Shown one piece after another: positions 42,407-55,337 of a DNA stretch of 64,000 bases (positions are counted from its first letter, which is position 1; every line of letters begins with the position of its first letter). The notes below the pieces were generated by a model. The model had not been told where the DNA came from. It saw nothing but the letters and a program-made list of their open reading frames with translations, and searched no databases. A program made the translations under genes and the position numbers. This DNA comes from Leeuwenhoekiella blandensis MED217 (GTDB lineage Bacteria > Bacteroidota > Bacteroidia > Flavobacteriales > Flavobacteriaceae), in NCBI RefSeq assembly GCF_000152985.1, contig NZ_CH672395.1, positions 1,749,145-1,813,144 on the forward strand, given 5' to 3'.

Positions 42407-44365
42407 ATGAAGTATTTTAAACCTTTATGTATTGCAAGTGTATTGCTAATGCTGACTACATCACAAGTATGGAGTCAGCTTCCGGCTGTAGTTTCTAGTC
42501 CTGATGATCGTATTAAAGTGCATATTCAGTTAGAAGATCAAAAACCGGTTTATGCCGTACAACTTGATGGTGTTGTTTTTTTAGAGAATTCACCACTGGG
42601 TTTAAAAACTTCATTAGGAGATTTTTCTGAAGGATTATCTTTTGCTGCGCAAAGTACTACAGCAATAGCTAAAACCTACGAGCTTAAAAAGGCTAAAGTA
42701 AGTCACGTTGAATATCAGGCAAATGAGCTGATCGTAAAGTTTATAAATACTAATCAAGATACCTTGGCTGTTCAGTTTAGGGTAAGCAATGCTGATGTTG
42801 CTTTTGCATACAAACTCACGGCAAAGGAGCGCAATACCAAAGTGAAGATTCTAGAAGAAGCAACCGGATTCAATTTACCAGATGATGCTACTTCGTTTAT
42901 CACTCCTCAAGCTTTACCGATGACAGGTTGGGAACAAACCAAACCTTCGTATGAAGAAGAATATACCTTTGACGAAGCTTTGGGAACCGAGTCGCAATAC
43001 GGTGTAGGTTACACCTTTCCTGCTTTATTTAAGAATGAAGAAAAGGGATGGATTTTAATTTCTGAAACCAACGTTGACGGGAGTTATCCCGGTTCTCGAT
43101 TAGGAGAATCAGATAAAAATGGCTTGTTTCCGTTAGCTTTTCCTCAGGAAGGTGAGAATAATGGTTTAGGAGATGCTTTTGCTGCAATGGCTATGCCGGC
43201 GCAAACTCCTTGGCGAACCATTACCGTGGGCAAAACATTAAAACCTATAGTAGAGACCACCGCTTCATTTGATCTTGTAGAGCAGCGTTATGCGCCTTCT
43301 CAGGAGTATCAAATGGGAAGAGCAACGTGGAGCTGGATCGTTTGGCAAGATAACAGCATCAACTACGAAGATCAAATTGAATATATTGACCTTGCTGCTG
43401 CTTTAAATTTTGAATACGTACTTATTGATAACTGGTGGGATGCCCGCATAGGTCGCGATAAGATTGAGGAGTTGGTAAAGTATGCCAATTCAAAAGATGT
43501 TGATGTGGTTTTATGGTATAACTCTAATGGTTTTTGGAGTAATGCGCCGCAAACTCCACAAGATTTTATGAATACCGCTTATAAACGCCAAAAAGAGATG
43601 GCTTGGTTGAAAGAAATAGGAGTTAAAGGTTTAAAAGTTGACTTTTTTGGCGGTGACAAGCAGATGACGATGCAACTTTATGAAGATATATTGAACGACG
43701 CCAATACGTACGGTCTGGCAATTACTTTTCACGGCTGTACTATTCCACGTGGTTGGGAAAAAATGTATCCAAACTACGTGACTTCAGAAGCAGTGCGTGC
43801 ATCAGAAAATTTAATTTTTACGCAATATGCACTCGACAAACACGCTTATTACAGTACGATTTTACCATTTACACGTAATCCCATAGGTGCAATGGATTTT
43901 GCTCCGGTGTTCTTGAACAAGCGTTTGAGCCGTGATCAAAAGGGAGGAACCGTGCGTAAAACTACAGACGCTTTTGAACTGGCAACTGCAGTTCTTTATT
44001 TTTCACCGATTCAGCATTTTGGCTTAACACCAAACAATCTTGAAGAGCAGCCTGAATTTGTTTTAGACTTTTTGCGAGAAGTGCCTACAGTTTGGGACGA
44101 GACCGTTTATGTGGGCGGTGAACCGGGCGATTACGCAGCAATAGCGCGTAGAAAAGGAGATACCTGGTATCTGGCAGTAACAAATGGAGAGCAAGCAAAG
44201 AAGACGCTGGAATTAGACTTACCCATGTTTAAAGGTATCGAAGCAACCCTAATTTATGACGCAAAAGACAAATCTGCTGCTCAAAAAACAGTTAAAGTCA
44301 AAAAGAACGGAAAATTAAAAATTGATGTTCTTGGTGAAGGAGGAGCCTTATTAATCTCAAAATAA
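42407..44365 (+). CDS. GH97 family glycosidase, retaining type (alpha-galactosidase-like)
   Basis: This 652-residue protein has a signal peptide ending near SQVWSQ. The GH97 N-terminal beta-sandwich (SPDDRIKVHIQLEDQKPVYAV, ENSPLGL) precedes the TIM barrel (RATWSWIVWQDNSINYEDQIEYID, LIDNWWDARIG). Asp412 in GLKVDFFGG sits where retaining GH97 members have their nucleophile, and Glu461 in TSEAVRASEN is the likely acid/base. Inverting SusB-type alpha-glucosidases lack that Asp. An alpha-galactosidase or beta-L-arabinopyranosidase is therefore more likely than an alpha-glucosidase. Its stop overlaps the next start (TAATG at 44363-44367), which implies translational coupling to GH16. Confidence 0.85.
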   Translation: MKYFKPLCIASVLLMLTTSQVWSQLPAVVSSPDDRIKVHIQLEDQKPVYAVQLDGVVFLENSPLGLKTSLGDFSEGLSFAAQSTTAIAKTYELKKAKVSHVEYQANELIVKFINTNQDTLAVQFRVSNADVAFAYKLTAKERNTKVKILEEATGFNLPDDATSFITPQALPMTGWEQTKPSYEEEYTFDEALGTESQYGVGYTFPALFKNEEKGWILISETNVDGSYPGSRLGESDKNGLFPLAFPQEGENNGLGDAFAAMAMPAQTPWRTITVGKTLKPIVETTASFDLVEQRYAPSQEYQMGRATWSWIVWQDNSINYEDQIEYIDLAAALNFEYVLIDNWWDARIGRDKIEELVKYANSKDVDVVLWYNSNGFWSNAPQTPQDFMNTAYKRQKEMAWLKEIGVKGLKVDFFGGDKQMTMQLYEDILNDANTYGLAITFHGCTIPRGWEKMYPNYVTSEAVRASENLIFTQYALDKHAYYSTILPFTRNPIGAMDFAPVFLNKRLSRDQKGGTVRKTTDAFELATAVLYFSPIQHFGLTPNNLEEQPEFVLDFLREVPTVWDETVYVGGEPGDYAAIARRKGDTWYLAVTNGEQAKKTLELDLPMFKGIEATLIYDAKDKSAAQKTVKVKKNGKLKIDVLGEGGALLISK

Positions 44366-45270
44366 TGAAACTGAATTTCCAACATATCGCCGGTTTTTGT
44401 GGAGCGCTCTTCTGTATGATACTAACTGCTCTTATGGGCAGCTGTAAATCTTCAGCAGAGAAGTCGATAGAAGAAGCTATTCAGGTTCCAAGTGGGTATG
44501 AATTGATTTGGCACGACGAATTCGATTCCGGTGCAAAACCAGATCCGGATTCCTGGTCTTATGAGAACGGATTTGTGCGCAACGAAGAATTACAATGGTA
44601 TCAAGAGGATAATGCTTCGATACAGGATGGTCATTTGGTAATTACCGGAAAGAAGGAAAAGGTTAACAATCCCAATTTTGAGGCAAAGAGCACGAATTGG
44701 AAAAAGAATCGGGAGCAGTCAGCCTATACTTCTTCGAGTATCAATACCCGTGGTAAGTTTCAGTTTAAATATGGCATTGTAGAAGTGCGCGCAAAAATTG
44801 ATACCGCAAGCGGCATGTGGCCGGCAATCTGGACTTTGGGTATTGATAAAGGATGGCCATCCAATGGCGAGATCGACATGATGGAATTCTACCAAATAGA
44901 CGGTAAACCTCATATTCTGGCTAATGCGGCTTGGGGTGCTAATTGGAGGAATGTATCCTGGGACAGTGAAAAAATTCCGTTTGCTGAATTTTTAGAAAAA
45001 GACCCGCAATGGCCTGAAAAATTCCACATCTGGAAAATGGATTGGACTTCAGAATCTATCAAACTCTATTTAGACGGCGAATTACTCAATGAAATCCAAC
45101 TCAATAAAACGCAAAATCCTGATGGCTTTAATGGCTTTCAACAACCGCATTATCTTTTGCTCAACCTTGCTATAGGTTCTAACGGGGGAAAACCTGGGGA
45201 AAATGCCTTTCCGGGAGAATACCGCGTAGATTATGCACGAGTTTATCAAAAAAGTAAAAACACTAACTAA
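44365..45270 (+). CDS. GH16 family endo-glycosidase lipoprotein
   Basis: This 301-residue protein has the lipobox LMGSC, so it is membrane-anchored and may be at the cell surface. The GH16 fold is clear: LIWHDEFDSG at the start, INTRGKFQFKYGIVEVRAKI, GMWPAIWTLG, and the catalytic GEIDMMEF with nucleophile Glu169, Asp171 and acid/base Glu174 in the beta-bulge form. The C-terminus has PHYLLLNLAIGSNGG. The group contains laminarinases and endo-beta-1,3-galactanases. With a GH43_24-like exo-galactanase in the same operon, an endo-beta-1,3-galactanase that makes importable fragments is the favoured inference. A laminarinase cannot be excluded. Confidence 0.85.
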   Translation: MKLNFQHIAGFCGALFCMILTALMGSCKSSAEKSIEEAIQVPSGYELIWHDEFDSGAKPDPDSWSYENGFVRNEELQWYQEDNASIQDGHLVITGKKEKVNNPNFEAKSTNWKKNREQSAYTSSSINTRGKFQFKYGIVEVRAKIDTASGMWPAIWTLGIDKGWPSNGEIDMMEFYQIDGKPHILANAAWGANWRNVSWDSEKIPFAEFLEKDPQWPEKFHIWKMDWTSESIKLYLDGELLNEIQLNKTQNPDGFNGFQQPHYLLLNLAIGSNGGKPGENAFPGEYRVDYARVYQKSKNTN

Positions 45271-45280
45271 TAGATTAGCA

Positions 45281-46468
45281 ATGAATAACCACTTTAAAAT
45301 AGTTCTATTAACTGTAGCTTTGACTGTTGTTTTCAGTAGTTGTAAAAGCAAAGGAGACAATACCACTCAGAAGCAAGATGCTGATATTGAGCAAACCATG
45401 ATTCCCCAGGAAAAGGATTCGGTTTTAGCTATTATTGAAAAGGTAAACACACACTGGCAAGAAGCGCATCCCGAGCCAAATTTTGCATTTTGGCATCCCG
45501 CGGCCTATCATACCGGGAATATAGAGGCTTATAAATTGACAGGAAATGAAGAGTTCTTAGCCTATTCTGAAGCCTGGGCAGAGCATAACAAATGGATGGG
45601 AGCAAAATCTGATGATAAATCAGCCTGGAAATACAACTACGGAGAAACCGATGATCACGTACTTTTTGGAGACTGGCAAATTGCATTTCAAACCTATATA
45701 GACCTCTATACGCTTGAAGGTTCAACAGACCCTTCAAAGATTGCCCGAGCAAAAGAAGTGATGGAGTATGAGATGAGCACGCCAAATAACGATTACTGGT
45801 GGTGGGCAGATGGTTTATATATGGTGATGCCGGTAATGACCAAATTGTATAAAGTCACAGGAAACGAGCAGTATCTGGATAAACTCAACGAGTATCTGGC
45901 CTATTCAGACAGCATTATGCTCGATGAAGAAACCGGATTATATTTTCGCGATGCGAAATATGTTTACCCTAAGCATAAAAGTCTCAACGGAAAGAAAGAC
46001 TTCTGGGCGCGTGGAGACGGTTGGGTCTTTGCCGGTTTAGCTAAGGTGCTTCAAGATTTGCCTGAGAATTCTCAGTATCGGGAAGCATTTGAAAGCCGTT
46101 TCAAAAAAATGGCTGTAACCCTTAAAGAAGCTCAGCAGCCAGAAGGCTATTGGACGCGCAGTATTCTAGATCCTGAGCACGCTCCTGGACCAGAAACCAG
46201 CGGAACAGCATTCTTTACTTATGGATATTTATGGGGAATAAATAATGATCTTCTTGATGAAGAAACCTATTTGCCGGTTGTAGAAAAAAGCTGGGAATAT
46301 CTTACTGAAGTTGCTTTGCAAGAAGACGGAAGCGTGGGTTATGTACAACCTATTGGAGAAAAAGCCATTCCCGGGCAAGTGGTAGATGTAAATTCGACAG
46401 CAGATTTTGGAGTCGGAGCGTATTTGCTTGCAGCTTCAGAAATGGCACGCTTTGTCGATTCAGAATAA
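45281..46468 (+). CDS. GH105 unsaturated glucuronyl/galacturonyl hydrolase lipoprotein
   Basis: This protein has 395 residues from the ATG at 45281, which gives the lipoprotein signal MNNHFKIVLLTVAL...FSSC. The longer frame from 45233 would overlap the GH16 gene. The (alpha/alpha)6 barrel shows GH105 motifs: FWHPAAYHTGNIEAY, WWADGLYMVMPV with the likely catalytic Asp177, FWARGDGWVFAGL (Asp246) and GPETSGTAFFTYGYLWG. The family hydrates the double bond of Delta-4,5-unsaturated uronic acids left by lyases. That makes it the natural partner of the propeller protein if the latter is a rhamnose-glucuronate lyase. The gene lies 10 bp after GH16. Confidence 0.85.
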   Translation: MNNHFKIVLLTVALTVVFSSCKSKGDNTTQKQDADIEQTMIPQEKDSVLAIIEKVNTHWQEAHPEPNFAFWHPAAYHTGNIEAYKLTGNEEFLAYSEAWAEHNKWMGAKSDDKSAWKYNYGETDDHVLFGDWQIAFQTYIDLYTLEGSTDPSKIARAKEVMEYEMSTPNNDYWWWADGLYMVMPVMTKLYKVTGNEQYLDKLNEYLAYSDSIMLDEETGLYFRDAKYVYPKHKSLNGKKDFWARGDGWVFAGLAKVLQDLPENSQYREAFESRFKKMAVTLKEAQQPEGYWTRSILDPEHAPGPETSGTAFFTYGYLWGINNDLLDEETYLPVVEKSWEYLTEVALQEDGSVGYVQPIGEKAIPGQVVDVNSTADFGVGAYLLAASEMARFVDSE

Positions 46469-46477
46469 ATAACAGTT

Positions 46478-48523
46478 ATGATTTTAGTAAAACAAATAAA
46501 GTACATCACCGGTTTTTGCGTGGTGCTAATCACTATGGCTTCCATTGAAGCTCAAGAAATAAAACCTGCCAAGCAAGTTGATGGTGAAATGCCCCTTTTT
46601 GAGGTAGAAGATCCAGATTATGAGTTGAGCCCAATGACGGGAATGACGCGTAAGCATTGGGAAGATGCAGCACGCTATTTGCTTGAAGGAGCCTTTAGTT
46701 ATATTGATGATCTAGATGATCCGATGAAGTTCCCTAAACTTCCCGGAAAGAGTTATCCGCACGATATAAGTCGTGTTCCAACCGAAAAATTAGAAGGCCT
46801 CGTACGTACGTTATTTGTTGCGGCTCCTTTGCTTAAAAAGGAACCGGACCTTACCTTAAACGGAATAAAAGTAGCCGAATATTATCAGCATCAAATTCCG
46901 AAGCTTGCAAATCCCAATAGCGAAGCATTTATAAAACCACGGGGTAACGGTGGACCAAGTCAGAATCTGGTTGAGTATGGTGCGCTGGCAATTTCCTTAT
47001 TTATTTCTCCAGAAACGCTTTGGGAGCCCTTAAGTCAGGAAGATAAAGATGCGCTGGCAGCTTCTATGCTGAGTTATGGTGACGGACCAACGGTACCTTC
47101 AAACTGGAAATTCTTCAACATTTTTGTGCTGAGTTTTTTTGATGCGCAAGGGTATGAGGTAAACAAACCTTTACTTGAAGAATATTTGAATAAATCACTG
47201 GCAGATTATCGCGGCCAAGGTTGGTATAATGATAATCCGGCCTACGATTATTACAGTATGTGGGCATTTCAGGTTTATGGCCCGATGTGGGCATCGGTGT
47301 ACGGTAACACCCATTATCCGGAGATCGCTAAAGCCTTTAAAACCAATTTTCAAGATTTGGTCTATCACTATCCGTATATGTTTTCAGAAGATGGAGAAAT
47401 GATCATGTTCGGGAGAAGTATAAGTTATCGCATTGCGTCTATCAGTCCGTTTCCGTTTGCAGGAACGCTTGATGACGATACGATCAATTTGGGCTGGTTG
47501 CGTCGTATTTCTTCGGGGGTGTTGCTTCAGTTCTTAGAGAATCCTGAGTTTTTGAAAGATCGAATCCCAACTCTAGGCTTCTATGATCATTTTGAACCTG
47601 CAGTACAAAATTATAGCACGCGAGGTAGCGTATTCTGGATGGGTAAAGCCTTTTTAGGATTGCTGCTTCCGGAACATAATGCGTTTTGGACCGCAACCGA
47701 AAATGAAGGACCTTGGGCATCTCGATTTGAAGATGATGCGGTGTATAACAAATTTCAAGCAGCTTCAAACGTATTACTAACAGATTACCCCGGGATTGGA
47801 GCTTCAGAAATCAGAGCCTGGTGTCACGAGCGTAAAGCAGACGACTGGCAAGGGTTCCGCAGTAGTGAGAACTATAACAAGTTGTCGTATAATTCGGCAT
47901 TTCCTTGGCAAGCCGATGGCGTAGACGGTACCATCTCGATGAATTATGTTTTTAAAAATGCAAAAGAAGAATGGGAACCTTGGCGACTGTATACTTTTAA
48001 AAAATATGAAGACGGCAAATACTACCGTGACGCCATTTTAGAAACTAATGATCAGGTACATATGCAGTTGGTTGACATCCCATTAGCAAACGGTATTTTG
48101 CGCGTAGATAAGCAGACAAGTGAGGTGCCTGTTGCTATGCGTCTTGGGCATTATGCGCTTCCTGAAGTAAACGGAAAAACAATTGAGCAAAGCACTCAAA
48201 AAGTAGGTGATTATACTGCGACCATCATTGATAATGGGCAATATCAACTCGCTATGGTACCGCTTTCAGGATGGGAAAATATTGCCGTATTAGAAAAAAC
48301 CGACCTGAATCCGGTTTCTGATGACAGTGCCGTGATCAATGTGTCTGCAGAATTTTTGCCAAAGGCTAAAAACAAAATCTATGCAACGCTTATGCTTTGG
48401 AAAAAATCAGGCGAAGCTTGGAAAGAAGAGGAGTTGTTGCCGGTGAACAGTCTAGAGTCAAAAGCAAACAAGGTTGAGGTTAAAATGACATCGGGTGAAT
48501 TACATAGTATCACTTTTGATTAA
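46478..48523 (+). CDS. GH154 (DUF2264) family protein, probable exo-beta-glucuronidase
   Basis: This 681-residue protein has a signal peptide (ending SIEAQE). Residues about 45-390 match DUF2264: MTGMTRKHWEDAARYLLEGAF, LEGLVRTLFVAAPLL, QNLVEYGALAISLFISPE, GWYNDNPAYDYYSMWAFQVYG and FGRSISYR. A C-terminal beta domain of about 250 residues follows. GH154 was founded on a beta-glucuronidase from a Bacteroides arabinogalactan locus (recalled from the literature). The role predicted here is removal of GlcA from galactan side chains. It follows GH105 by 9 bp. It is the most specific pointer, together with GH43_24, to a glucuronic-acid-decorated galactan. Confidence 0.8.
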   Translation: MILVKQIKYITGFCVVLITMASIEAQEIKPAKQVDGEMPLFEVEDPDYELSPMTGMTRKHWEDAARYLLEGAFSYIDDLDDPMKFPKLPGKSYPHDISRVPTEKLEGLVRTLFVAAPLLKKEPDLTLNGIKVAEYYQHQIPKLANPNSEAFIKPRGNGGPSQNLVEYGALAISLFISPETLWEPLSQEDKDALAASMLSYGDGPTVPSNWKFFNIFVLSFFDAQGYEVNKPLLEEYLNKSLADYRGQGWYNDNPAYDYYSMWAFQVYGPMWASVYGNTHYPEIAKAFKTNFQDLVYHYPYMFSEDGEMIMFGRSISYRIASISPFPFAGTLDDDTINLGWLRRISSGVLLQFLENPEFLKDRIPTLGFYDHFEPAVQNYSTRGSVFWMGKAFLGLLLPEHNAFWTATENEGPWASRFEDDAVYNKFQAASNVLLTDYPGIGASEIRAWCHERKADDWQGFRSSENYNKLSYNSAFPWQADGVDGTISMNYVFKNAKEEWEPWRLYTFKKYEDGKYYRDAILETNDQVHMQLVDIPLANGILRVDKQTSEVPVAMRLGHYALPEVNGKTIEQSTQKVGDYTATIIDNGQYQLAMVPLSGWENIAVLEKTDLNPVSDDSAVINVSAEFLPKAKNKIYATLMLWKKSGEAWKEEELLPVNSLESKANKVEVKMTSGELHSITFD

Positions 48524-48578
48524 TTCTGGCGTATTTATAATGCTCTGGTAAAGCTATATTCAACACAATAATATTTAG

Positions 48579-51707
<3,129 letters not shown>

Positions 51708-51712
51708 AACGT

Positions 51713-54436
51713 ATGCATACTTTAAAAGCATCAAAGAGTTCCCGGATTAATTTTTTAATCAAACTAAAAACCGGTCTTTGTGCTTTTATGTTCATGCTAA
51801 TAAGTTCTGCTCTAAAAGCACAGAACGACATCGCAACTAAAGAGGCTCTGGCCGAAAAAGTATACCTACAAACAGACCGAAGTAATTATACTTTAGGTGA
51901 AACTATATGGTTTAAGGCGATTGTCGCACAGGCAAAAGATAATGTTCCTTCAGCGTTAAGTGGCGTTTTGCACGTAGAGTTGATAGACCCTTTTGAGACC
52001 GTTGTAGGTGAAAAACTGTTGGATTTAGAAACCGGAATTGCAAACAATTATTTTGATATTCAAAATTTCTACAGTCCGGGTACCTATCAATTGAGAGCTT
52101 ACACGCAGTGGAATAAGAATTTTAAGTCTGACTTTATTTTTAAAAGTTACCTCAGCATAACAGAAGACAAAGCGCTGAATGATGTAGTTCAAAAAATAGA
52201 TGCAGATGATCAGGACACCACGAGATTCCTGTTCAAGCCTGAGCTTATTGATAGTACCACCAGTTCTAAATTTGATTTAGAACTGGCTTATGACGACCGA
52301 GTAAAGAAGCAGGTCATTCGTAAAAACAGCTCCGGGTATTTTCTATTGGAACAAGATTTTCCTGAAGGTACAGCTTGGGTGCATATGAAGTTAATAACCG
52401 AATCAGGAAAAGAATGGAGCGAAAGCATTCCTTTGTCACAGCCGGCTATTGACATTCAGTTTTTACCAGAAGGAGGTAGCTTAATCGCCGGGATCAATAA
52501 CCTAATAGGATTTAAGGCGATTAACGAGAAAGGAAAAGGCGTGGCAGTTACAGGGACTGTGTACGACGAGGCAAATAATGTCATTACCTCATTTAAAAGT
52601 AATAAACTGGGTATGGGGCGCATCTATATCTTTCCAAAACCTGAAGCAAGCTACAGAGTTGAACTGAAAGAGCCTCACGAGGATCTCAAGCTTAGTTATT
52701 CGTTTACAGATGTGGTAGAGAAGGGGAGTACACTTTCGGTCAATGAGGTCGGAAATAATCTAGCCGTGCTCATCAATTCAACTCAATTTGTAAATGATTC
52801 AGTGTATGTAGAAGTAAGCAGCAGGGGATTGATATTAGGTGAAATAGCTAGAAAGCTAAAGGCCGGAAAGCAGACTTTAATGTTTTCAAAAGAATCGCTA
52901 CCTGCTGGAATTATTGTTTTTAGTCTTAAAGACCAAAATAAGAATCCCTTAGCCGAACGTTTGTTTTTTAATAATCTGGAAATAGAAGCGCTTCCAATCG
53001 ACTTTAAGATGGCTAAGAGCTCTTATAAAACGGGTGAAGAAGCAAACCTTGAATTTTCTGCATCTGGAATAGCACAACTAGCCAGTGCGTCGGTAGTTGT
53101 AATTCCGAAAGAATTAGGCAATGATCAAAACATTTGGAACTATTTTATGCTCAGTTCAGAATTAAGAGGAACTATTGAAAAACCTTCATTTTATTTTGAA
53201 GACACCCATCTTGTTAAACCAGATGAACTCGATAATTTACTATTGACTCAGGGTTGGCGAGGTTACGCGTTTAATACAGCTTTAGATGAAGAACAGATGA
53301 ACGTTTTGCCTGAATTTGCACTGGGTGTTGAGGGAGCGGTCGCAGCCCTTTTTAATAAAGATAAAATGAAAGAAGGTGTTGACGTCAGCTTAATGGTTTT
53401 TGGTGAAGAGCAAAGTTTTTACACTCAAAAGACTGACAGTCTGGGAAGGTTTAATTTTCTTTTGCCTCCAATGGAAGGCAGACGGGTAAGGGCGGTGTTA
53501 CAAACCAAAAATGATGCTGGTAAAAACCGAAATTATACGTTGAGTCTAGCCGAGGCAAATAAACCGAAAATACAGTACGATCGAACTCAAGCTTTCTTCA
53601 AACAAAATAATTTACAATCTAAGGTTTTTCAGCAATCAGAAAGTGAGGGGGCGTCTGATTCTTTTTTTGATTATGATCCTGAAGTCAACCAGTTAGACGA
53701 AGTGGTGATCAGCAATTATGAACTTACGCCGCAACGTCAAAAAGTAATGGACACCTACGGTAAACCCGATGTTGTTATAGATGGCCGGGAGCTTGAAAGT
53801 AAAGAAAATGAATACAACCGTGGTTTGTATGGAGTGCTCTTGCAGTCTTTTGGTGATAAAATCAGTTTTCAAATGTATCAAGACAGCACCGGTGTTCGCT
53901 ATCAAAAGGCAGTGGTAACCGGTGGTATGGAAACAATAGTGCTCGTCGACGGAATTCCGGTTTTGGATGATGCCTACCAGTTTTTGCCTAATCTACCGCC
54001 CAGCGAGGTGAAAAGCGTCGAAATTCTTGATGGAATCACTAAAAATTTTATGCCGCTCTACCGAAGGGTTTATCCGTTTAAAGATACGCAGTCGACTCCA
54101 ATTCAGGGTTGCATTTTGGCCATATATACGTATAGTGGCAACGGGCTATATACCGCCACGAAGTCGAAGGGAATTTTGAAAACCTCAATTCCTGTATTTG
54201 CACCAACTAAAGAATTCTACATTCCAAAATATCAGCCTGAAAAGTCTGCCTTAGGTCCCGGAGATAACAGTGTAAGTCTTTATTGGAATCCTGACCTGAA
54301 GCTAAAAGACAAAGAGGTGATTAGTTTAAATATTCAAAATAATGAAATCCCAGGAACCAAAACCGTTCGTATCGAGGTCATTGCTACGAACGGAAGAATA
54401 GGCTATAAGAATATTGATTATGAGGTAAAAGATTAA
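51713..54436 (+). CDS. MG2-like/plug-domain envelope protein of unknown function
   Basis: This 907-residue exported protein has a signal peptide ending ALKAQN. The N-terminal part resembles alpha-2-macroglobulin MG2 domains (KVYLQTDRSNYTLGETIWFKAIV, SPGTYQLRAYTQWN). The middle has a carboxypeptidase-regulatory-like fold near residues 540-610 (GVDVSLMVFGEE, TDSLGRFNFLLPP). Residues about 660-800 resemble a TonB receptor plug: QLDEVVISNYELTP, ETIVLVDGIPVLDD and PPSEVKSVEILDG. There is no beta barrel after it. Such plug-without-barrel proteins are common in Flavobacteriia, but I know of no assigned function. As the last gene of the enzyme operon, it overlaps the convergent reductase gene by 4 bp. 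Confidence 0.7.
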   Translation: MHTLKASKSSRINFLIKLKTGLCAFMFMLISSALKAQNDIATKEALAEKVYLQTDRSNYTLGETIWFKAIVAQAKDNVPSALSGVLHVELIDPFETVVGEKLLDLETGIANNYFDIQNFYSPGTYQLRAYTQWNKNFKSDFIFKSYLSITEDKALNDVVQKIDADDQDTTRFLFKPELIDSTTSSKFDLELAYDDRVKKQVIRKNSSGYFLLEQDFPEGTAWVHMKLITESGKEWSESIPLSQPAIDIQFLPEGGSLIAGINNLIGFKAINEKGKGVAVTGTVYDEANNVITSFKSNKLGMGRIYIFPKPEASYRVELKEPHEDLKLSYSFTDVVEKGSTLSVNEVGNNLAVLINSTQFVNDSVYVEVSSRGLILGEIARKLKAGKQTLMFSKESLPAGIIVFSLKDQNKNPLAERLFFNNLEIEALPIDFKMAKSSYKTGEEANLEFSASGIAQLASASVVVIPKELGNDQNIWNYFMLSSELRGTIEKPSFYFEDTHLVKPDELDNLLLTQGWRGYAFNTALDEEQMNVLPEFALGVEGAVAALFNKDKMKEGVDVSLMVFGEEQSFYTQKTDSLGRFNFLLPPMEGRRVRAVLQTKNDAGKNRNYTLSLAEANKPKIQYDRTQAFFKQNNLQSKVFQQSESEGASDSFFDYDPEVNQLDEVVISNYELTPQRQKVMDTYGKPDVVIDGRELESKENEYNRGLYGVLLQSFGDKISFQMYQDSTGVRYQKAVVTGGMETIVLVDGIPVLDDAYQFLPNLPPSEVKSVEILDGITKNFMPLYRRVYPFKDTQSTPIQGCILAIYTYSGNGLYTATKSKGILKTSIPVFAPTKEFYIPKYQPEKSALGPGDNSVSLYWNPDLKLKDKEVISLNIQNNEIPGTKTVRIEVIATNGRIGYKNIDYEVKD

Positions 54437-55335
54437 GGCAAATCTTCACCTTTAGAAGCGATATAGATTTTATACCATTGCTCCAGACTTAATTCGATTT
54501 TAAGGGCGTCAACAGCACTTTTAATTCGCTTGATGTGTTGTGATCCCACAATTGGCATAATCCCGGTAGGATGCTTTAAAAGCCACGCATACATCACCTG
54601 ATCAATATCTGTATTCAATGCTGCTGCAATAGTTTTTAAGACAGCAGCTAAGCGCTGTTCTTTTTCTGTTTTTGGATTGAAAATTGCACCGCCGGCAAGT
54701 GGCGACCACGCCATCGGTTTAATCTTATGTTTTAAGAAATATTCGGTATTCTCATTCTCAAAATGCGCTAAACAACTCACAGAGATCTCAACCTGATTGG
54801 TCGCTAAGGGCATATCAAGATAACTTTGCAGGGTATCAAATTGCGCCGGACTAAAGTTTGATACACCAAAGTTGAGCACTTTACCGCTACTTTTAAGTTG
54901 ATCAAAAGCCTTAGCAACTTCTTCAGGATTGAAAAAAGGCGCAGGGCGGTGCAGCAATAAAAGGTCAAGACGATCTGTGCCTAAGTTTTTAAGTGAAGTT
55001 TCAGCTTGTTTTATAATGTATTCGGTGCTGTAATCATAGATTTTAATGTCAAGCTCCGGATTGTAATCGGTAGCCATTTTGATGCCGCACTTGCTTATCA
55101 ATTCCATCTTTTCGCGCAGCTCAGGTTTCAGTGCCAATGCACGGCCAAAATAAGCTTCACAGGTGTGATTTCCGTAGATATCTGCGTGATCAAAAGAGGT
55201 GATTCCCAATTCCAGAACTTGCTCAATGAGCTTTAAAAGTTGGTCGTCGCTCAAATTCCAATCGCGTAAACGCCAGTATCCGTGAACGATGCGTGATAAG
55301 CTTAAGTTGTCATTAAGTGCAATTCTATTTTCCAT
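54433..55335 (-). CDS. Aldo/keto reductase family oxidoreductase
   Basis: This 300-residue TIM-barrel protein has the AKR active-site residues: Asp and Tyr in FDHADIYGNHTCEAYFG, Lys in ELISKCGIK, and His in LDLLLLHRPAP. NADPH-binding features appear near the C-terminus (IMPIVGSQHIKRIKSAVDAL). It resembles the YdhF-type AKR group of cytoplasmic reductases acting on aldehydes or ketones, and its substrate is unknown. It is the last gene of a compact minus-strand unit (2 bp from the CBM9-like gene) that converges on the PUL. A role in sugar or uronate reduction is possible but only suggested by position. Confidence 0.88.
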   Translation of the reverse strand: MENRIALNDNLSLSRIVHGYWRLRDWNLSDDQLLKLIEQVLELGITSFDHADIYGNHTCEAYFGRALALKPELREKMELISKCGIKMATDYNPELDIKIYDYSTEYIIKQAETSLKNLGTDRLDLLLLHRPAPFFNPEEVAKAFDQLKSSGKVLNFGVSNFSPAQFDTLQSYLDMPLATNQVEISVSCLAHFENENTEYFLKHKIKPMAWSPLAGGAIFNPKTEKEQRLAAVLKTIAAALNTDIDQVMYAWLLKHPTGIMPIVGSQHIKRIKSAVDALKIELSLEQWYKIYIASKGEDLP

Positions 55336-55337
55336 AA

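Noticed and set aside
45233-45280. Upstream start of the GH105 protein inside the GH16 gene
   Set aside because: It overlaps the GH16 coding end, and the ATG at 45281 gives a standard lipoprotein signal ten bases after the GH16 stop.
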